In this document: piece after piece, positions 1 to 8,002 of the stretch
How the letters are laid out: the number at the start of each line of letters is the position of its first letter
Position numbering within the stretch: the first letter of the stretch is position 1
Assembly (NCBI GenBank): GCA_020216985.1
Contig: JAIWOH010000128.1
Span: forward strand, 1-10,000
DNA length: 10,000 nt
Direction: 5' to 3'
DNA from: Nitrospira sp.
Lineage (GTDB): Bacteria > Nitrospirota > Nitrospiria > Nitrospirales > Nitrospiraceae
The notes under the pieces: model-generated
The model's database searches: none
What the model was told of the DNA's origin: nothing
Seen by the model: only the letters and a program-made list of their open reading frames with translations
Translations under genes and position numbers: made by a program

Positions 1-66
1 AACCAGGGCGAGCCCGGACCTGTGTAGTATCGGCTACTTGGCGGAGTAAATTAAGCGCAGCCGAGA

Positions 67-83
67 GAAAAAGCAACTTTTTC
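67..83 (-). terminator. A/T-rich inverted repeat behind parB, possible weak terminator
   Basis: A perfect 7-bp inverted repeat with a 3-base loop (GAAAAAG-TTG-CTTTTTC on the minus strand) lies about 50 bp beyond the parB stop. The 3' arm is U-rich, as in a terminator, but the stem is almost all A-T and no separate U-run follows. It could end the operon transcript weakly or be chance in an A/T-rich patch. Confidence 0.25.
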
Positions 84-113
84 GTTTTCGTCTTGACGTG
101 CCACCACCCTTTG

Positions 114-132
114 TTCGCTGGAATTCAGCGAA
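114..132 (-). repeat. 7-bp inverted repeat directly after the parB stop
   Basis: TTCGCTG and CAGCGAA form a perfect 7-bp stem around a 5-base loop. It begins on the base next to the parB stop codon. No T-run follows on the minus strand, so it is not a classical intrinsic terminator; it could protect the 3' end of the mRNA. Nothing else recognisable is seen in positions 1-113. Confidence 0.35.
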
Positions 133-981
133 TTATGACAGGACCGTTTCGACGATTCCTTCCAGCTCTTCAGGGGAAAAGTAGCGAATGATAATTTTCC
201 CGCCCTTGCCTCGGGGCTGAATCATCACTTTGGTTCCCAGCTTCTTCTGGAGTTTTGATTCGAGATCCACACGGTACTGATCGTGGGGCGCCCTGCGATT
301 CCGTCTGTTGCCTCCTGAGATCGACGCCACCATTTTTTCGGTCTCTCGCACTGAGAGCCCCCGAGCGACGACCTTTTGGGAAATCTCAAGCTGCAACTCC
401 GGAGACTCGATGCCGAGGATCACCTTGGCATGGCCGGCCGATATGGCTTGATTCTCGACAAGCTTTTGGACTTCCGGGTGAAGATTGATCAATCGAACCG
501 CGTTTGCAACTGACGACCGATCGCATCCGACTTTCTTGGCGATCATCTCATGTGTAAGTCCGAACTCGGTCATCATTCTTGAGTATGCTCTCGCGATTTC
601 CATAGGGTTCAAGTCCGAGCGTTGAAGATTTTCGATCAAGGCGATCAAAATCGCTTCTTCGTCGCTGCAATTTCTGACGATCGCTCGAACGGTTTTGAGT
701 CCGGCCTCTTTTGAAGCGCGCCACCGTCGCTCCCCCGAGATCAGCTCGAAGATCCCGTCCCCTTTTCGCCTGACCATGATCGGTTGGAGCATGCCCGTCT
801 CATGAATTGAAGCAGCCAATTCAGCGAGTTCTTCCGGGGAGAAATGTTGCCGGGGCTGATACCGGTTCGGAACAATGTCTTCCACTCGCAAATATTGGAT
901 ATCGCCCCCCTCAACCGGATGGCTTCCTGGTAAAGAGGGCAAAAGGGCGTCAAGCCCTTTACCTAATGCTTTCTTCTCCAT
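133..981 (-). CDS. parB: Chromosome-partitioning protein ParB (parS-binding CTPase)
   Basis: ParB/Spo0J binds parS sites near the origin, spreads on DNA as a CTP-dependent clamp and works with ParA to segregate the chromosome. The 282-residue product has all expected parts. The N-terminal KKALGKGLDALLP segment (residues 3-15) is the usual ParA-contacting tail. The CTP-binding domain follows, with YQPRQHF at 41-47 and GERRWRA at 83-89. ENLQRSDLNPMEIA lies at 117-130, the helix-turn-helix at about 143-167, and a C-terminal dimerisation domain at about 232-282. The ATG start lies inside parA (23-bp overlap) and has an AAGGAG ribosome site 10 bases upstream, so translation is probably coupled to parA. 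Two parS-type palindromes about 0.8 and 1.5 kb upstream fit this function. Length is normal for the family. Confidence 0.97.
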   Translation of the reverse strand: MEKKALGKGLDALLPSLPGSHPVEGGDIQYLRVEDIVPNRYQPRQHFSPEELAELAASIHETGMLQPIMVRRKGDGIFELISGERRWRASKEAGLKTVRAIVRNCSDEEAILIALIENLQRSDLNPMEIARAYSRMMTEFGLTHEMIAKKVGCDRSSVANAVRLINLHPEVQKLVENQAISAGHAKVILGIESPELQLEISQKVVARGLSVRETEKMVASISGGNRRNRRAPHDQYRVDLESKLQKKLGTKVMIQPRGKGGKIIIRYFSPEELEGIVETVLS

Positions 982-1735
982 AAGCGAGAAACTCCTTCGC
1001 TAAAGCGATGTAGGCTTGTGATCCCGACGACGCCGCATTGTATAGTATGCCTGGACGCCCATAACTCGGCGCCTCAGCCAGTGTGATATTGCGCGGAATG
1101 ACCGTGCGGTAAACTTTTTCTTTGAAGTGGGCCCGAACCTGCTCGGCCACCTGACGGGCCAAGGTATTGCGCGAATCGAACATGGTCAAGATGATTCCTT
1201 CAAGACTTAGATCAGGATTGAACGACTGACGCACTCGCTCGATACTTGAGACCAGACGCGTGAGCCCCTCCATGGCGTAGTATTCGCACTGAACCGGAAT
1301 CAGGACTGTTTTCGCAGCCGTCAGCGCGTTGATCGTCAGAATGCCGAGGGCCGGCGGACAGTCAATAAGGATAACGTCATAATCGCCCACCAATTCTCCC
1401 AAAACATCTTTCAAGTACCGTTCACGATTTTCGATATGAGCCAATTCAATCTCAACCCCGGCAAGATCGGCATTCGCAGGCAGGATAAATAAGTTACGAA
1501 CGAGAGTTTCTACTCGAACGTTTTGAATGGATCCATCCTTGATTAAAGAATGGTACACAGTATGCCGAAGCGACCGAGGATCAATGCCCAGACCGCTCGT
1601 GGCATTTCCTTGAGGGTCTAAATCGACCAAGAGGACCGATCGCCCCTCAAGTGCAACGGCCGACGCCAAATTCACGGACGTTGTTGTCTTCCCTACTCCA
1701 CCCTTCTGATTGGCAACCGCAACGATTTTTCCCAT
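959..1735 (-). CDS. parA: Chromosome-partitioning ATPase ParA (Soj family)
   Basis: ParA/Soj is a deviant-Walker ATPase that binds DNA non-specifically as an ATP dimer and moves ParB-parS complexes apart. The 258-residue protein opens directly with the deviant Walker A motif KGGVGKTT (residues 11-18, signature lysine K11). It continues with VDLDPQGN (37-44) and a Walker B segment VILIDCPPALG in the middle. There is no N-terminal helix-turn-helix, so it is the short chromosomal type and not a large plasmid ParA. The ATG lies 8 bp after the rsmG stop and has no clear Shine-Dalgarno sequence, so translation may be coupled to rsmG. Its 3' end overlaps parB by 23 bp. A parS-like palindrome lies 22 bp upstream of the start codon, which could let ParB repress parAB; that is inference. 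Confidence 0.96.
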   Translation of the reverse strand: MGKIVAVANQKGGVGKTTTSVNLASAVALEGRSVLLVDLDPQGNATSGLGIDPRSLRHTVYHSLIKDGSIQNVRVETLVRNLFILPANADLAGVEIELAHIENRERYLKDVLGELVGDYDVILIDCPPALGILTINALTAAKTVLIPVQCEYYAMEGLTRLVSSIERVRQSFNPDLSLEGIILTMFDSRNTLARQVAEQVRAHFKEKVYRTVIPRNITLAEAPSYGRPGILYNAASSGSQAYIALAKEFLAYGEESIR

Positions 1736-1743
1736 ATGTTCAA

Positions 1744-2445
1744 CTATTTACACAATGAGTTCCACGTGGAACTGACTTGAGAATCTTTTTGCAGGGGACA
1801 TTCAAGAATCGATATGACTCGACGTCCAAACTTCATCGGGAGATCGAATTCCCGTTCCTCAGCTAGTATCCATTCAGGATAAGCCAATTGATCGAATGGC
1901 TTAGTTAAATACAACACGACTTTCCCATGATTGACTAGAAGCCTCTTCCCCTGTTCAAAAATTTCATCGGGCTTTAAGGCACGAGTTGTGATGTAATCAA
2001 ATTGATGAAACGGCTCTGATTGAGCAATGAATTGTCTGAGCGTTCCGCAGAATACACTAATCTGCTTGAGATGCAAAATCCCTATCACCGAGAGCAAGAA
2101 AGAAACTTTCTTTTTGACAGGTTCCACAAGAGTCACACGCAAATCGTCTCGAACGATTTTGAGAGGGATTCCTGGAAACCCTGCTCCTGTCCCAACGTCC
2201 AGCAACCACGCCCCATTTTTTATTGGCTCGACGGAAAGGCATGCAAGCGAATCAACGAAATGCTTCACAATAATCTCTCGATCATCTCTAATACTAGTCA
2301 GGTTCACCGATTGACTCCACATTTTGAGCTGATCGAAATGAACCAACAATTGGTTGACTTGTTCGCTCTGCAAAGAGACCCCTATCTCTTGAGAACATCG
2401 TTCGAGCAGTGTTGACAAAGAAGAGTTTTGTTCCACGTGGAACAC
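1744..2445 (-). CDS. rsmG: 16S rRNA (guanine-N7) methyltransferase RsmG (GidB)
   Basis: RsmG uses S-adenosylmethionine to methylate N7 of G527 (E. coli numbering) in 16S rRNA; loss gives low-level streptomycin resistance in several bacteria. The 233-residue product shows the SAM-binding motif LLDVGTGAGFPGIPLKI (81-97), the MWSQSVNLTSI segment (42-52) and ITTRAL (152-157), all typical of RsmG. I chose the GTG start because the reading MFHVEQ is a common RsmG opening and the next methionine, residue 42, is too late. No good ribosome site is seen. The first codons are part of a parS palindrome, and a second palindrome lies in the last codons (residues 225-230). The last 15-20 residues extend beyond the usual C-terminus. 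G+C is visibly lower than in mnmE and yidC. Confidence 0.95.
   Translation of the reverse strand: MFHVEQNSSLSTLLERCSQEIGVSLQSEQVNQLLVHFDQLKMWSQSVNLTSIRDDREIIVKHFVDSLACLSVEPIKNGAWLLDVGTGAGFPGIPLKIVRDDLRVTLVEPVKKKVSFLLSVIGILHLKQISVFCGTLRQFIAQSEPFHQFDYITTRALKPDEIFEQGKRLLVNHGKVVLYLTKPFDQLAYPEWILAEEREFDLPMKFGRRVISILECPLQKDSQVSSTWNSLCK
1758..1773. promoter_or_regulatory. parS: parS-like site in the rsmG 3' end
   Basis: AGTTCCACGTGGAACT is a perfect 16-bp palindrome. It matches the ParB site TGTTCCACGTGGAACA at the central 14 positions and differs only in the outermost base pair. It encodes part of Ser-Ser-Thr-Trp-Asn-Ser near the RsmG C-terminus and lies 22 bp upstream of parA. Binding by this ParB is inferred from the match and from the neighbouring parAB genes. 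Confidence 0.85.
2429..2444. promoter_or_regulatory. parS: Canonical parS site overlapping the rsmG start
   Basis: TGTTCCACGTGGAACA is a perfect 16-bp palindrome identical to the parS consensus known from Pseudomonas, and one base per half different from the Bacillus site. It lies directly on the GTG start of rsmG and encodes Phe-His-Val-Glu. It is the natural loading site for the ParB encoded downstream. Parts of rsmG in other bacteria also carry parS, so this placement has precedent. Confidence 0.93.
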
Positions 2446-2516
2446 TTATGCGAAGATCGGTTCTCTGGTCAATACAAGATTTGCGAAACGGGAGCGGGTC
2501 CGCAGGAACTGGTCCG

Positions 2517-2554
2517 ATGACTAGGAGTTGGTTACTCGAAAGGACGAGTGATTC
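2517..2554. repeat. 38-bp direct repeat, copy 1 (intergenic)
   Basis: These 38 bases, starting ATGACTAGGAGTTGG and ending CGAGTGATTC, recur without mismatch at 2590-2627, a start-to-start distance of 73 bp. Inside is a 5-bp inverted repeat ACTCG/CGAGT around AAAGGA, so each copy can form a small hairpin. This copy lies in the mnmG-rsmG gap and has no coding role that I can see. It is probably a local duplication of the mnmG 3' end, or a small repeat element of unknown kind. Confidence 0.9.
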
Positions 2555-2589
2555 TACGCAGAACCATCGCTCTGTGGAGCGGGGATCAC

Positions 2590-2627
2590 ATGACTAGGAG
2601 TTGGTTACTCGAAAGGACGAGTGATTC
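2590..2627. repeat. 38-bp direct repeat, copy 2 (end of mnmG)
   Basis: This is the second perfect copy of the repeat at 2517-2554. On the minus strand it encodes the last ten residues of MnmG ([10 protein letters not shown]) and the TAG stop codon. The 35 bases between the copies are not repeated. Since these residues lie beyond the usual end of MnmG proteins, the coding role may be incidental. Confidence 0.9.
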
Positions 2628-4474
2628 CCTTTTTCTATCGCCACCAAGAGAAGTGAAATAGCAGCAGGAGTGACCCCGGAAATTCTTGATGCCTGTCCAA
2701 CAGTCTCCGGTCGTATCTTCTGGAGTTTTTCCCTCACCTCTCGTGAAAACCCAGTGACTGCATTGTAGTTAAAATCTGGAGGGATTGATTTCTTTTCCAG
2801 TTTTTTGAATTTTTCTATTTGCTGAAGTTGCCGGCGGATATAGCCGTCATACTTCACTTGGACCTCGATCTCTTCGGACACGTCCCGTTCTTTCACTCCA
2901 TCCAAACCCAGTATATGCAACAGGTCATGATACGCAGAGTTTTGCCTTCTTAACAACTCGGCTACCGTTTGCGTCGGAGAAATATTCTCAAGATCGGTTC
3001 CTTTAATCCGCATCCGCACCAAATCTGTTAAACGGGGTTTCAGCTCGTGCAGACGAGCGACCTCTTTTTCAATCATCGCCCTTTTTTTAACGAGTCTTTC
3101 GTACATCGCCATCTCAATCAGCCCAACCTGAAATCCTAGTTCCATCAGCCGCAGATCAGCATTGCCGTGACGAAGAAGGAGTCGATACTCAGCGCGTGAC
3201 GTAAACATTCGGTAAGGCTCATAGACATCCTTCGTGATCAAGTCATCAATCAAGACCCCGATGTAAGCCTGGGATCGGTCAAGAACCAAGGGCGCTTCAC
3301 CTTTGATTGCGAGAGCTGCATTGATTCCTGCCATAAGGCCTTGCGCCGCAGCCTCTTCATAACCTGACGTTCCGTTAATTTGCCCGGCATGATACAAACC
3401 TCTGACGAGTTTGGCTTCGAGCGTGCTCATCAATTGTCGAGGCGGAAAATAGTCGTATTCTATCGCATAGCCGGGCTTGAGCATCTTCGCATGTTCTAGG
3501 CCTGGGATTGTTTTGAGAATCTTGGCCTGAACGTCAACTGGTAGACTGGTAGAGATTCCGTTGGGATAGAACTCATCAGAATCCAATCCTTCCGGTTCAA
3601 CAAAAATCTGATGTCGCTCCTTTTCTTCGAAACGCACCACTTTGTCCTCAATGGAGGGGCAATAGCGCGGTCCCGTCGAACTAATCACACCACTGTAGAG
3701 GGGCGAGCGATCTAAGTTCTCCCGGATAATCTCATGAGTTCTTGTATTGGTGTACGTGAGGTGACAGAGGACTTGTGGCTGCTCGATCCGTTCGGTTCGA
3801 TAGGAAAAGGGAGACGGCGGATCATCACCCGGCTGGGGAATCATGACCGAAAAATCGATTGTATTCTTGTCCAATCGCGGCGGAGTCCCCGTCTTGAGAC
3901 GCCCCACCTCAAACCCCAAATCTCGCATGCAATCCGTCAACTGTTCCGCGGATGACTCGCCTGCCCGGCCGGCCGGAAAACGATTCAAGCCGATATGGAT
4001 CAATCCCTTAAGAAACGTACCCGATGTCAGAATAACGGCCCTGGCCTTGATCACCTCACCGCTCCCCGTGACGACTCCGTCGATCGCTCCTCCTTTGGTA
4101 AGCAGGCGATCGACGGTTCCTTCGGCAATGATCAGATGAGGCTCTCGGGCCAGCGTTACTTGCATAGCCTCCCGATAGCGCGCTTTATCACATTGGACCC
4201 GTAACGCGCGGACCGCCGGCCCCTTCTTGGTATTGATGAATCGAAACTGAATGCCGGCGCGGTCGGTGTTCCGCCCCATTTCACCACCCAACGCGTCGAT
4301 TTCTTTCACCAAATGCCCTTTGGCGATTCCACCGACAGCCGGATTACAGGACATTTGCGCGATCCGAGTCCGATCCATCGTAAGCAAGAGCGTCCTCACA
4401 CCCATCCGAGACGCCGCCAACGCCGCCTCACAACCGGCATGACCGCCCCCTACGACAATAACGTCCACGTCCAC
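2594..4474 (-). CDS. mnmG: tRNA uridine-5-carboxymethylaminomethyl modification enzyme MnmG (GidA)
   Basis: MnmG is the FAD-dependent partner of MnmE. Together they add an aminomethyl or carboxymethylaminomethyl group to C5 of the wobble uridine in several tRNAs. The 626-residue length is close to the E. coli protein. The FAD-binding motif [12 protein letters not shown] sits at residues 7-18. The conserved [15 protein letters not shown] (41-55) and [11 protein letters not shown] (268-278) carry the two family cysteines, C43 and C272, and [11 protein letters not shown] is at 191-201. The C-terminal part interacts with MnmE and tRNA in known homologues. I chose the GTG start because AAGGGG lies 8 bases upstream; a second in-frame GTG two codons later is the alternative. 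The gene follows mnmE by 15 bp. The last ten residues come from the 38-bp repeat, so the C-terminus is unusual. Confidence 0.97.
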   Translation of the reverse strand: MDVDVIVVGGGHAGCEAALAASRMGVRTLLLTMDRTRIAQMSCNPAVGGIAKGHLVKEIDALGGEMGRNTDRAGIQFRFINTKKGPAVRALRVQCDKARYREAMQVTLAREPHLIIAEGTVDRLLTKGGAIDGVVTGSGEVIKARAVILTSGTFLKGLIHIGLNRFPAGRAGESSAEQLTDCMRDLGFEVGRLKTGTPPRLDKNTIDFSVMIPQPGDDPPSPFSYRTERIEQPQVLCHLTYTNTRTHEIIRENLDRSPLYSGVISSTGPRYCPSIEDKVVRFEEKERHQIFVEPEGLDSDEFYPNGISTSLPVDVQAKILKTIPGLEHAKMLKPGYAIEYDYFPPRQLMSTLEAKLVRGLYHAGQINGTSGYEEAAAQGLMAGINAALAIKGEAPLVLDRSQAYIGVLIDDLITKDVYEPYRMFTSRAEYRLLLRHGNADLRLMELGFQVGLIEMAMYERLVKKRAMIEKEVARLHELKPRLTDLVRMRIKGTDLENISPTQTVAELLRRQNSAYHDLLHILGLDGVKERDVSEEIEVQVKYDGYIRRQLQQIEKFKKLEKKSIPPDFNYNAVTGFSREVREKLQKIRPETVGQASRISGVTPAAISLLLVAIEKGNHSSFRVTNS

Positions 4475-4489
4475 GATGACCGCCCCTTG

Positions 4490-5932
4490 CTACTTGCCGA
4501 TGCAAAACGTTGAAAAAATTCGATTCAAAATCTCGTCCGACGTAATCGCCCCCGTGATCTCCCCAAGCGCATCGGACGCCCCACGCAAATCAACCGCGAC
4601 GAACTCCGCGTCCTTCCCGCTTCGAATGGAGTCCAGCGCCTCCTCAAGCGACACTCGCGCCCGCTCCAGAGCGTGACGATGACGAGCATTGATAAAGACG
4701 ACCCCTTCTTTGGGCTCCAGCACCCCTTTCGTAAGCTCCTCACGGATTGCCTGCCTCAAGTCATCGATACCCATCCCAGTCCGAACCGATGTGACGACGG
4801 CTCTCGCCCCAGAGCGCTGCGCCATCATACCGGCCGCTTCGACCGCGACACCGCCCTCCGCCAGGTCGCTCTTATTCAGCACCAACAGCAATCGTTGATG
4901 CTTCTCGATCGGCAGCGGCGGGCACCAGTCCGACCAAGTTCCTGCCGCACTCGCATCCAATACAGAGAGGACAAGATCGCTCTGCTCGACGGCTGATCGT
5001 GTTCGTTTGATCCCCTCCTGTTCAACGACATCGTCTGTCTCACGAACACCAGCCGTGTCGATCAAGGCCACCACGACACCGTCCCAAACGACCGATTCTT
5101 CTATCACATCACGAGTCGTCCCTGGAACATCCGTGACGATCGCCCGATCTTCACCCAACAGCACGTTCAACAAGCTGGATTTGCCCACGTTCGGCGGCCC
5201 GACAATCGCCACCCTCGCCCCCTCCCGCAGCCGGCGCCCCAATGCAGCACAGTCTAAAATACGCCCAACGTCCGCCAGCGTCTCTTCCAATGAACCCATC
5301 AATTGATCACGCTGGATGAACGAAATGTCCTCCTCGCCAAAATCAATGCCCGCCTCAACCTCACAGAGCAATGACAATAAACGACCTCGCAACTGATTCA
5401 CTCGCAACCCCAGTTCTCCGCGAAGATTGCGCTGCGCCATGCGTAACGCCGCTTCAGACGACGCCTGAACCGTCTCCAAGACCGCCTCGGCCTGAGAGAG
5501 ATCCAACCGACCGTTCAAAAACGCCCGTTTCGTAAACTCCCCTGGCTCCGCAAGGCGAGCTCCAGACCGGACGCAGGCCTCACACACCAGCCGCAAGACC
5601 ACCTGGTTTCCATGACAGTGGAGCTCCACCACATCCTCTCCCGTGTAGGAATGCGGCGCTTTCATCCATACGACGAGCCCTTCGTCGATAATCTCCGGCG
5701 GGGTCAAATCCGCATCTTTCATGGAACTGACGGAATGCCCTAATCCCGATCCCGAGACGATGTCCGCCACGTGCAAACGGTGAGAGGAAAGAGATGCTCG
5801 CTTTGATCGCAGCCTCACGACTCTCGATGCCACGGCCAAGGCATCCGGTCCACTGATCCGCACAATGCCGACGCCACCCTCACCGGCCGGGGTAGCAATT
5901 CCGCAAATAGTATCCTCTCTCGTTTTCTCCAT
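4490..5932 (-). CDS. mnmE: tRNA modification GTPase MnmE (TrmE)
   Basis: MnmE is a potassium-activated GTPase that acts with MnmG on wobble uridines and uses a folate one-carbon unit. From the ATG chosen here the protein has 480 residues. An N-terminal folate-binding domain opens with DTICGIATPAGEGGVGIVRISG. A helical domain follows, and a G domain is inserted in it: GPPNVGKSS (245-253), TTRD (272-275), DTAG (292-295) and NKSD (353-356). The protein ends in the diagnostic FCIGK, with the conserved cysteine at 477. An in-frame GTG at 5942-5944 would add four residues. I prefer the ATG because homologues begin just before the (D)DTI segment. The gap to yidC is 77 bp with no visible gene; jag/khpB, often found there, is absent. 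Confidence 0.97.
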   Translation of the reverse strand: MEKTREDTICGIATPAGEGGVGIVRISGPDALAVASRVVRLRSKRASLSSHRLHVADIVSGSGLGHSVSSMKDADLTPPEIIDEGLVVWMKAPHSYTGEDVVELHCHGNQVVLRLVCEACVRSGARLAEPGEFTKRAFLNGRLDLSQAEAVLETVQASSEAALRMAQRNLRGELGLRVNQLRGRLLSLLCEVEAGIDFGEEDISFIQRDQLMGSLEETLADVGRILDCAALGRRLREGARVAIVGPPNVGKSSLLNVLLGEDRAIVTDVPGTTRDVIEESVVWDGVVVALIDTAGVRETDDVVEQEGIKRTRSAVEQSDLVLSVLDASAAGTWSDWCPPLPIEKHQRLLLVLNKSDLAEGGVAVEAAGMMAQRSGARAVVTSVRTGMGIDDLRQAIREELTKGVLEPKEGVVFINARHRHALERARVSLEEALDSIRSGKDAEFVAVDLRGASDALGEITGAITSDEILNRIFSTFCIGK

Positions 5933-6009
5933 GCCCTCACGCACCCTCTACCGCGTCGCTCCCGGCGCTCCACGCCGCGCGACCTCGGCCAAGACGCACT
6001 CGGAATGGG

Positions 6010-7698
6010 TCAAGACGATTTCTTCTCGGCCTCTTCACCCACGGCGGGTGCAGGCTGAGGCCGAGAGAAAAACAACCGCTCCGTCACAAGCTGTTGCACG
6101 ATATTCAACGTGTTGAGGGTCATCCAATACAAAACCAGCCCGGCGGGAAAATTCAGGAACAGAAATGTCATGAAAACCGGCAGCATGAGCATGACCTTGG
6201 CCTGCGTCGGATCCATGGTCGTGGGAGTGATCTTTTGCTGAATCACCATGGTGACGCCCATCACGATGGGAAAGACATAATACGGATCTTGCACCGACAG
6301 GTCGTCAATCCAGAGCGCAAACGGCGCCTGCCGCAGATCGATCGCGACGTTCAGAATATTGAACAGGGCCACGAACACGGGCATTTGCAACAACATCGGC
6401 AAACAACCGCCGACCGGATTGACCTTGTTGTCGCGATAGACCTTGATGAGCTCACGATTCAACCGATCCCGGTCGTCTTTGAATTTCTCCTGAAGAGCCT
6501 GGATTTTCGGCTGAATCTCCTGCATCTGCTTCATGGCCTTATAGCTCTTATATTGCAACGGGATAAAGACCACTTTGATCACGACGGTCAGGAGAATGAT
6601 CGTGATTCCATAGTTGTTGGTGTGTTCGTTGATGGCTCGCAACACGTAAAAGATCGGCTTGGCCACCGACTTGACCACGCTCCAACTCCCGAAAATGAAC
6701 CATCCAAAATCGATCGTATCTTCCAGGCCTATCTGGAGACCACGAAGCGCGTCATATTCCTTGGGCCCTGCATACAGGCGAAATCCCAGAGAATCCTCCG
6801 CTCCCGCGGAAAAGCGAACGGAACTCGAAACCAACTTCGCGTCCTCTTTCTTCACCCGAACCGTTCCGACCTTCTGAGGAATGACCACGCCCAAGAAGTA
6901 CTTGTCTTGCAGACCGGCCCATTGAATCATGCCCTGTCGTTCGGCTTCGGAATCAGGCACGTTCACATCCCGCTCACCGTCAACCATGGAAACCGGTCCA
7001 ATGGCGCCGATAAACCCCTCTCCCCATTCCACGATCCCAAAATTGGTCCCAAGACCGACTTCCACGAACTCTCCAAGGCCTCTATGACTCAATTCGACAT
7101 CGACCACGTAACTATCCGCGTGAAACGTCAGGCGCTTCTCCAGCCGAACTTCTCCGTCCGCGCTCTCGTAGGAAAAGACTACGTGCCCCGTGGGGTTCGC
7201 CTGATCAAGCGTCTTAAAATCCTGTTCAACCCGGTAGGTTCCCTCGTTCAGCTCCCGCGTCAACGTTGCGTCGTTCACAGCGATCGCCAGCGGATCCGGA
7301 AACTTTCCCCCTTGTCTCACCAGCTCTACGGGGGGCCGACTCGGCGCGCTGCCTCGATAACGTTTGAGCTCCCATCCCGTCAGCACCGCGCCACGGCTGT
7401 TGAATCGCGCCTGATACAGCCCGGTATCCACCTCCACCGTCTGAGGCTCTACGCCCCCAGGACTCTGAGGCCTGCTCGTCGAGGGTGTGGACTTTTTTAA
7501 TTGGTCTTGCGCATCCACCCCGACCAACGGGGCGCCGCCTTGCTGGGAATCGGCGACGGATTGCTGAGAGGACTCCGTTGAAGATTCTTCAGACGGAGGC
7601 GGAGAAGGCGGGATCAGGCCCAACTCGTTGAGGACGAATTCGTAGCCGAAAATGATCGCCAGAGACAAAATCAGAAAAACAACGAGCCGCTTTTCCAT
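6010..7698 (-). CDS. yidC: Membrane protein insertase YidC (Oxa1 family, Gram-negative type)
   Basis: YidC inserts and folds inner-membrane proteins, alone or with the Sec translocon. The 562-residue protein starts with a signal-anchor helix (about 5-23, MEKRLVVFLILSL). A Pro/Ser/Gln-rich linker (about 29-85) and a large periplasmic beta domain (about 88-325) follow. The conserved insertase core runs from about 330 to 545. Membrane segments are seen near 363-382, 433-453, 472-487 and 503-537, with the charged cytoplasmic hairpin (about 383-425) between the first two. K375 occupies the position of the groove arginine of E. coli YidC (VVIKVVFIPL); lysine there is common. The tail is Glu/Lys-rich. 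The large periplasmic domain points to a diderm cell. The ATG start has only a weak ribosome site. It follows yidD by 75 bp. Confidence 0.97.
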   Translation of the reverse strand: MEKRLVVFLILSLAIIFGYEFVLNELGLIPPSPPPSEESSTESSQQSVADSQQGGAPLVGVDAQDQLKKSTPSTSRPQSPGGVEPQTVEVDTGLYQARFNSRGAVLTGWELKRYRGSAPSRPPVELVRQGGKFPDPLAIAVNDATLTRELNEGTYRVEQDFKTLDQANPTGHVVFSYESADGEVRLEKRLTFHADSYVVDVELSHRGLGEFVEVGLGTNFGIVEWGEGFIGAIGPVSMVDGERDVNVPDSEAERQGMIQWAGLQDKYFLGVVIPQKVGTVRVKKEDAKLVSSSVRFSAGAEDSLGFRLYAGPKEYDALRGLQIGLEDTIDFGWFIFGSWSVVKSVAKPIFYVLRAINEHTNNYGITIILLTVVIKVVFIPLQYKSYKAMKQMQEIQPKIQALQEKFKDDRDRLNRELIKVYRDNKVNPVGGCLPMLLQMPVFVALFNILNVAIDLRQAPFALWIDDLSVQDPYYVFPIVMGVTMVIQQKITPTTMDPTQAKVMLMLPVFMTFLFLNFPAGLVLYWMTLNTLNIVQQLVTERLFFSRPQPAPAVGEEAEKKSS

Positions 7699-7773
7699 GT
7701 ATCAAACAGACCGTCTCTCTATTTTTATTGTCGCCTGCTCCCGTTACGCGCACAACGATAACGGATTCGGACG

Positions 7774-7992
7774 TTACCTGACCGGATCTTCTCCGCCCGG
7801 ATGGAACGGATGACACTTGAGCAAACGAACGAGCACCAATCCCCCTCCACGCAAGACCCCGTATCGAGCAATCGCGTCCAACGCATATTGCGAACAGGTC
7901 GGATCAAATCGACAGGCCGGCCCCAACCACGGAGAAACCACGTAGCGATAGGCACGAATGAGCCACAGACACAGGTTCCGCACACCCATCAT
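7774..7992 (-). CDS. yidD: Membrane protein insertion efficiency factor YidD
   Basis: YidD is a small inner-membrane-associated protein encoded between rnpA and yidC in many bacteria; it supports YidC-dependent insertion. The 72-residue product has the family hallmarks GPACRFDPTCSQYA (24-37) and LKCHPFHPGGEDPV (58-71), with cysteines at 27, 33 and 60. An amphipathic N-terminal helix precedes them (LCLWLIRAYRYVVSPWLG, 7-24). The open frame continues upstream to 8070, but that part overlaps rnpA and does not resemble YidD, so I start at the ATG 10 bp after the rnpA stop. TAGGA is about 8 bases upstream of it. ATG codons at 8001 and 7989 are alternatives differing by a few residues. Confidence 0.93.
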   Translation of the reverse strand: MMGVRNLCLWLIRAYRYVVSPWLGPACRFDPTCSQYALDAIARYGVLRGGGLVLVRLLKCHPFHPGGEDPVR

Positions 7993-8002
7993 CCTACACA
8001 TC

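Noticed and set aside
2445..2472. TTGACC-N16-CATAAG promoter-like pair before rsmG
   Set aside because: The start point would fall inside rsmG, downstream of its GTG, and the -10 match is poor. It could only serve parAB, for which there is no other support.
2409..2597. Plus-strand 62-codon frame across the parS site and the 38-bp repeats
   Set aside because: It has no domain and overlaps the rsmG start and the mnmG end on the opposite strand; it is likely chance.
5764..5777. Another CACGTG core in mnmE as a possible parS site
   Set aside because: The flanking bases (GCCACGTGCA) do not match the GTTCC/GGAAC arms of parS.
6094..7500. Long plus-strand open frame of 468 codons antisense to yidC
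   Set aside because: It lies wholly opposite yidC. Its translation is rich in His, Arg, Gln and Asp with no domain, as expected for a mirror frame of a G+C-rich gene.
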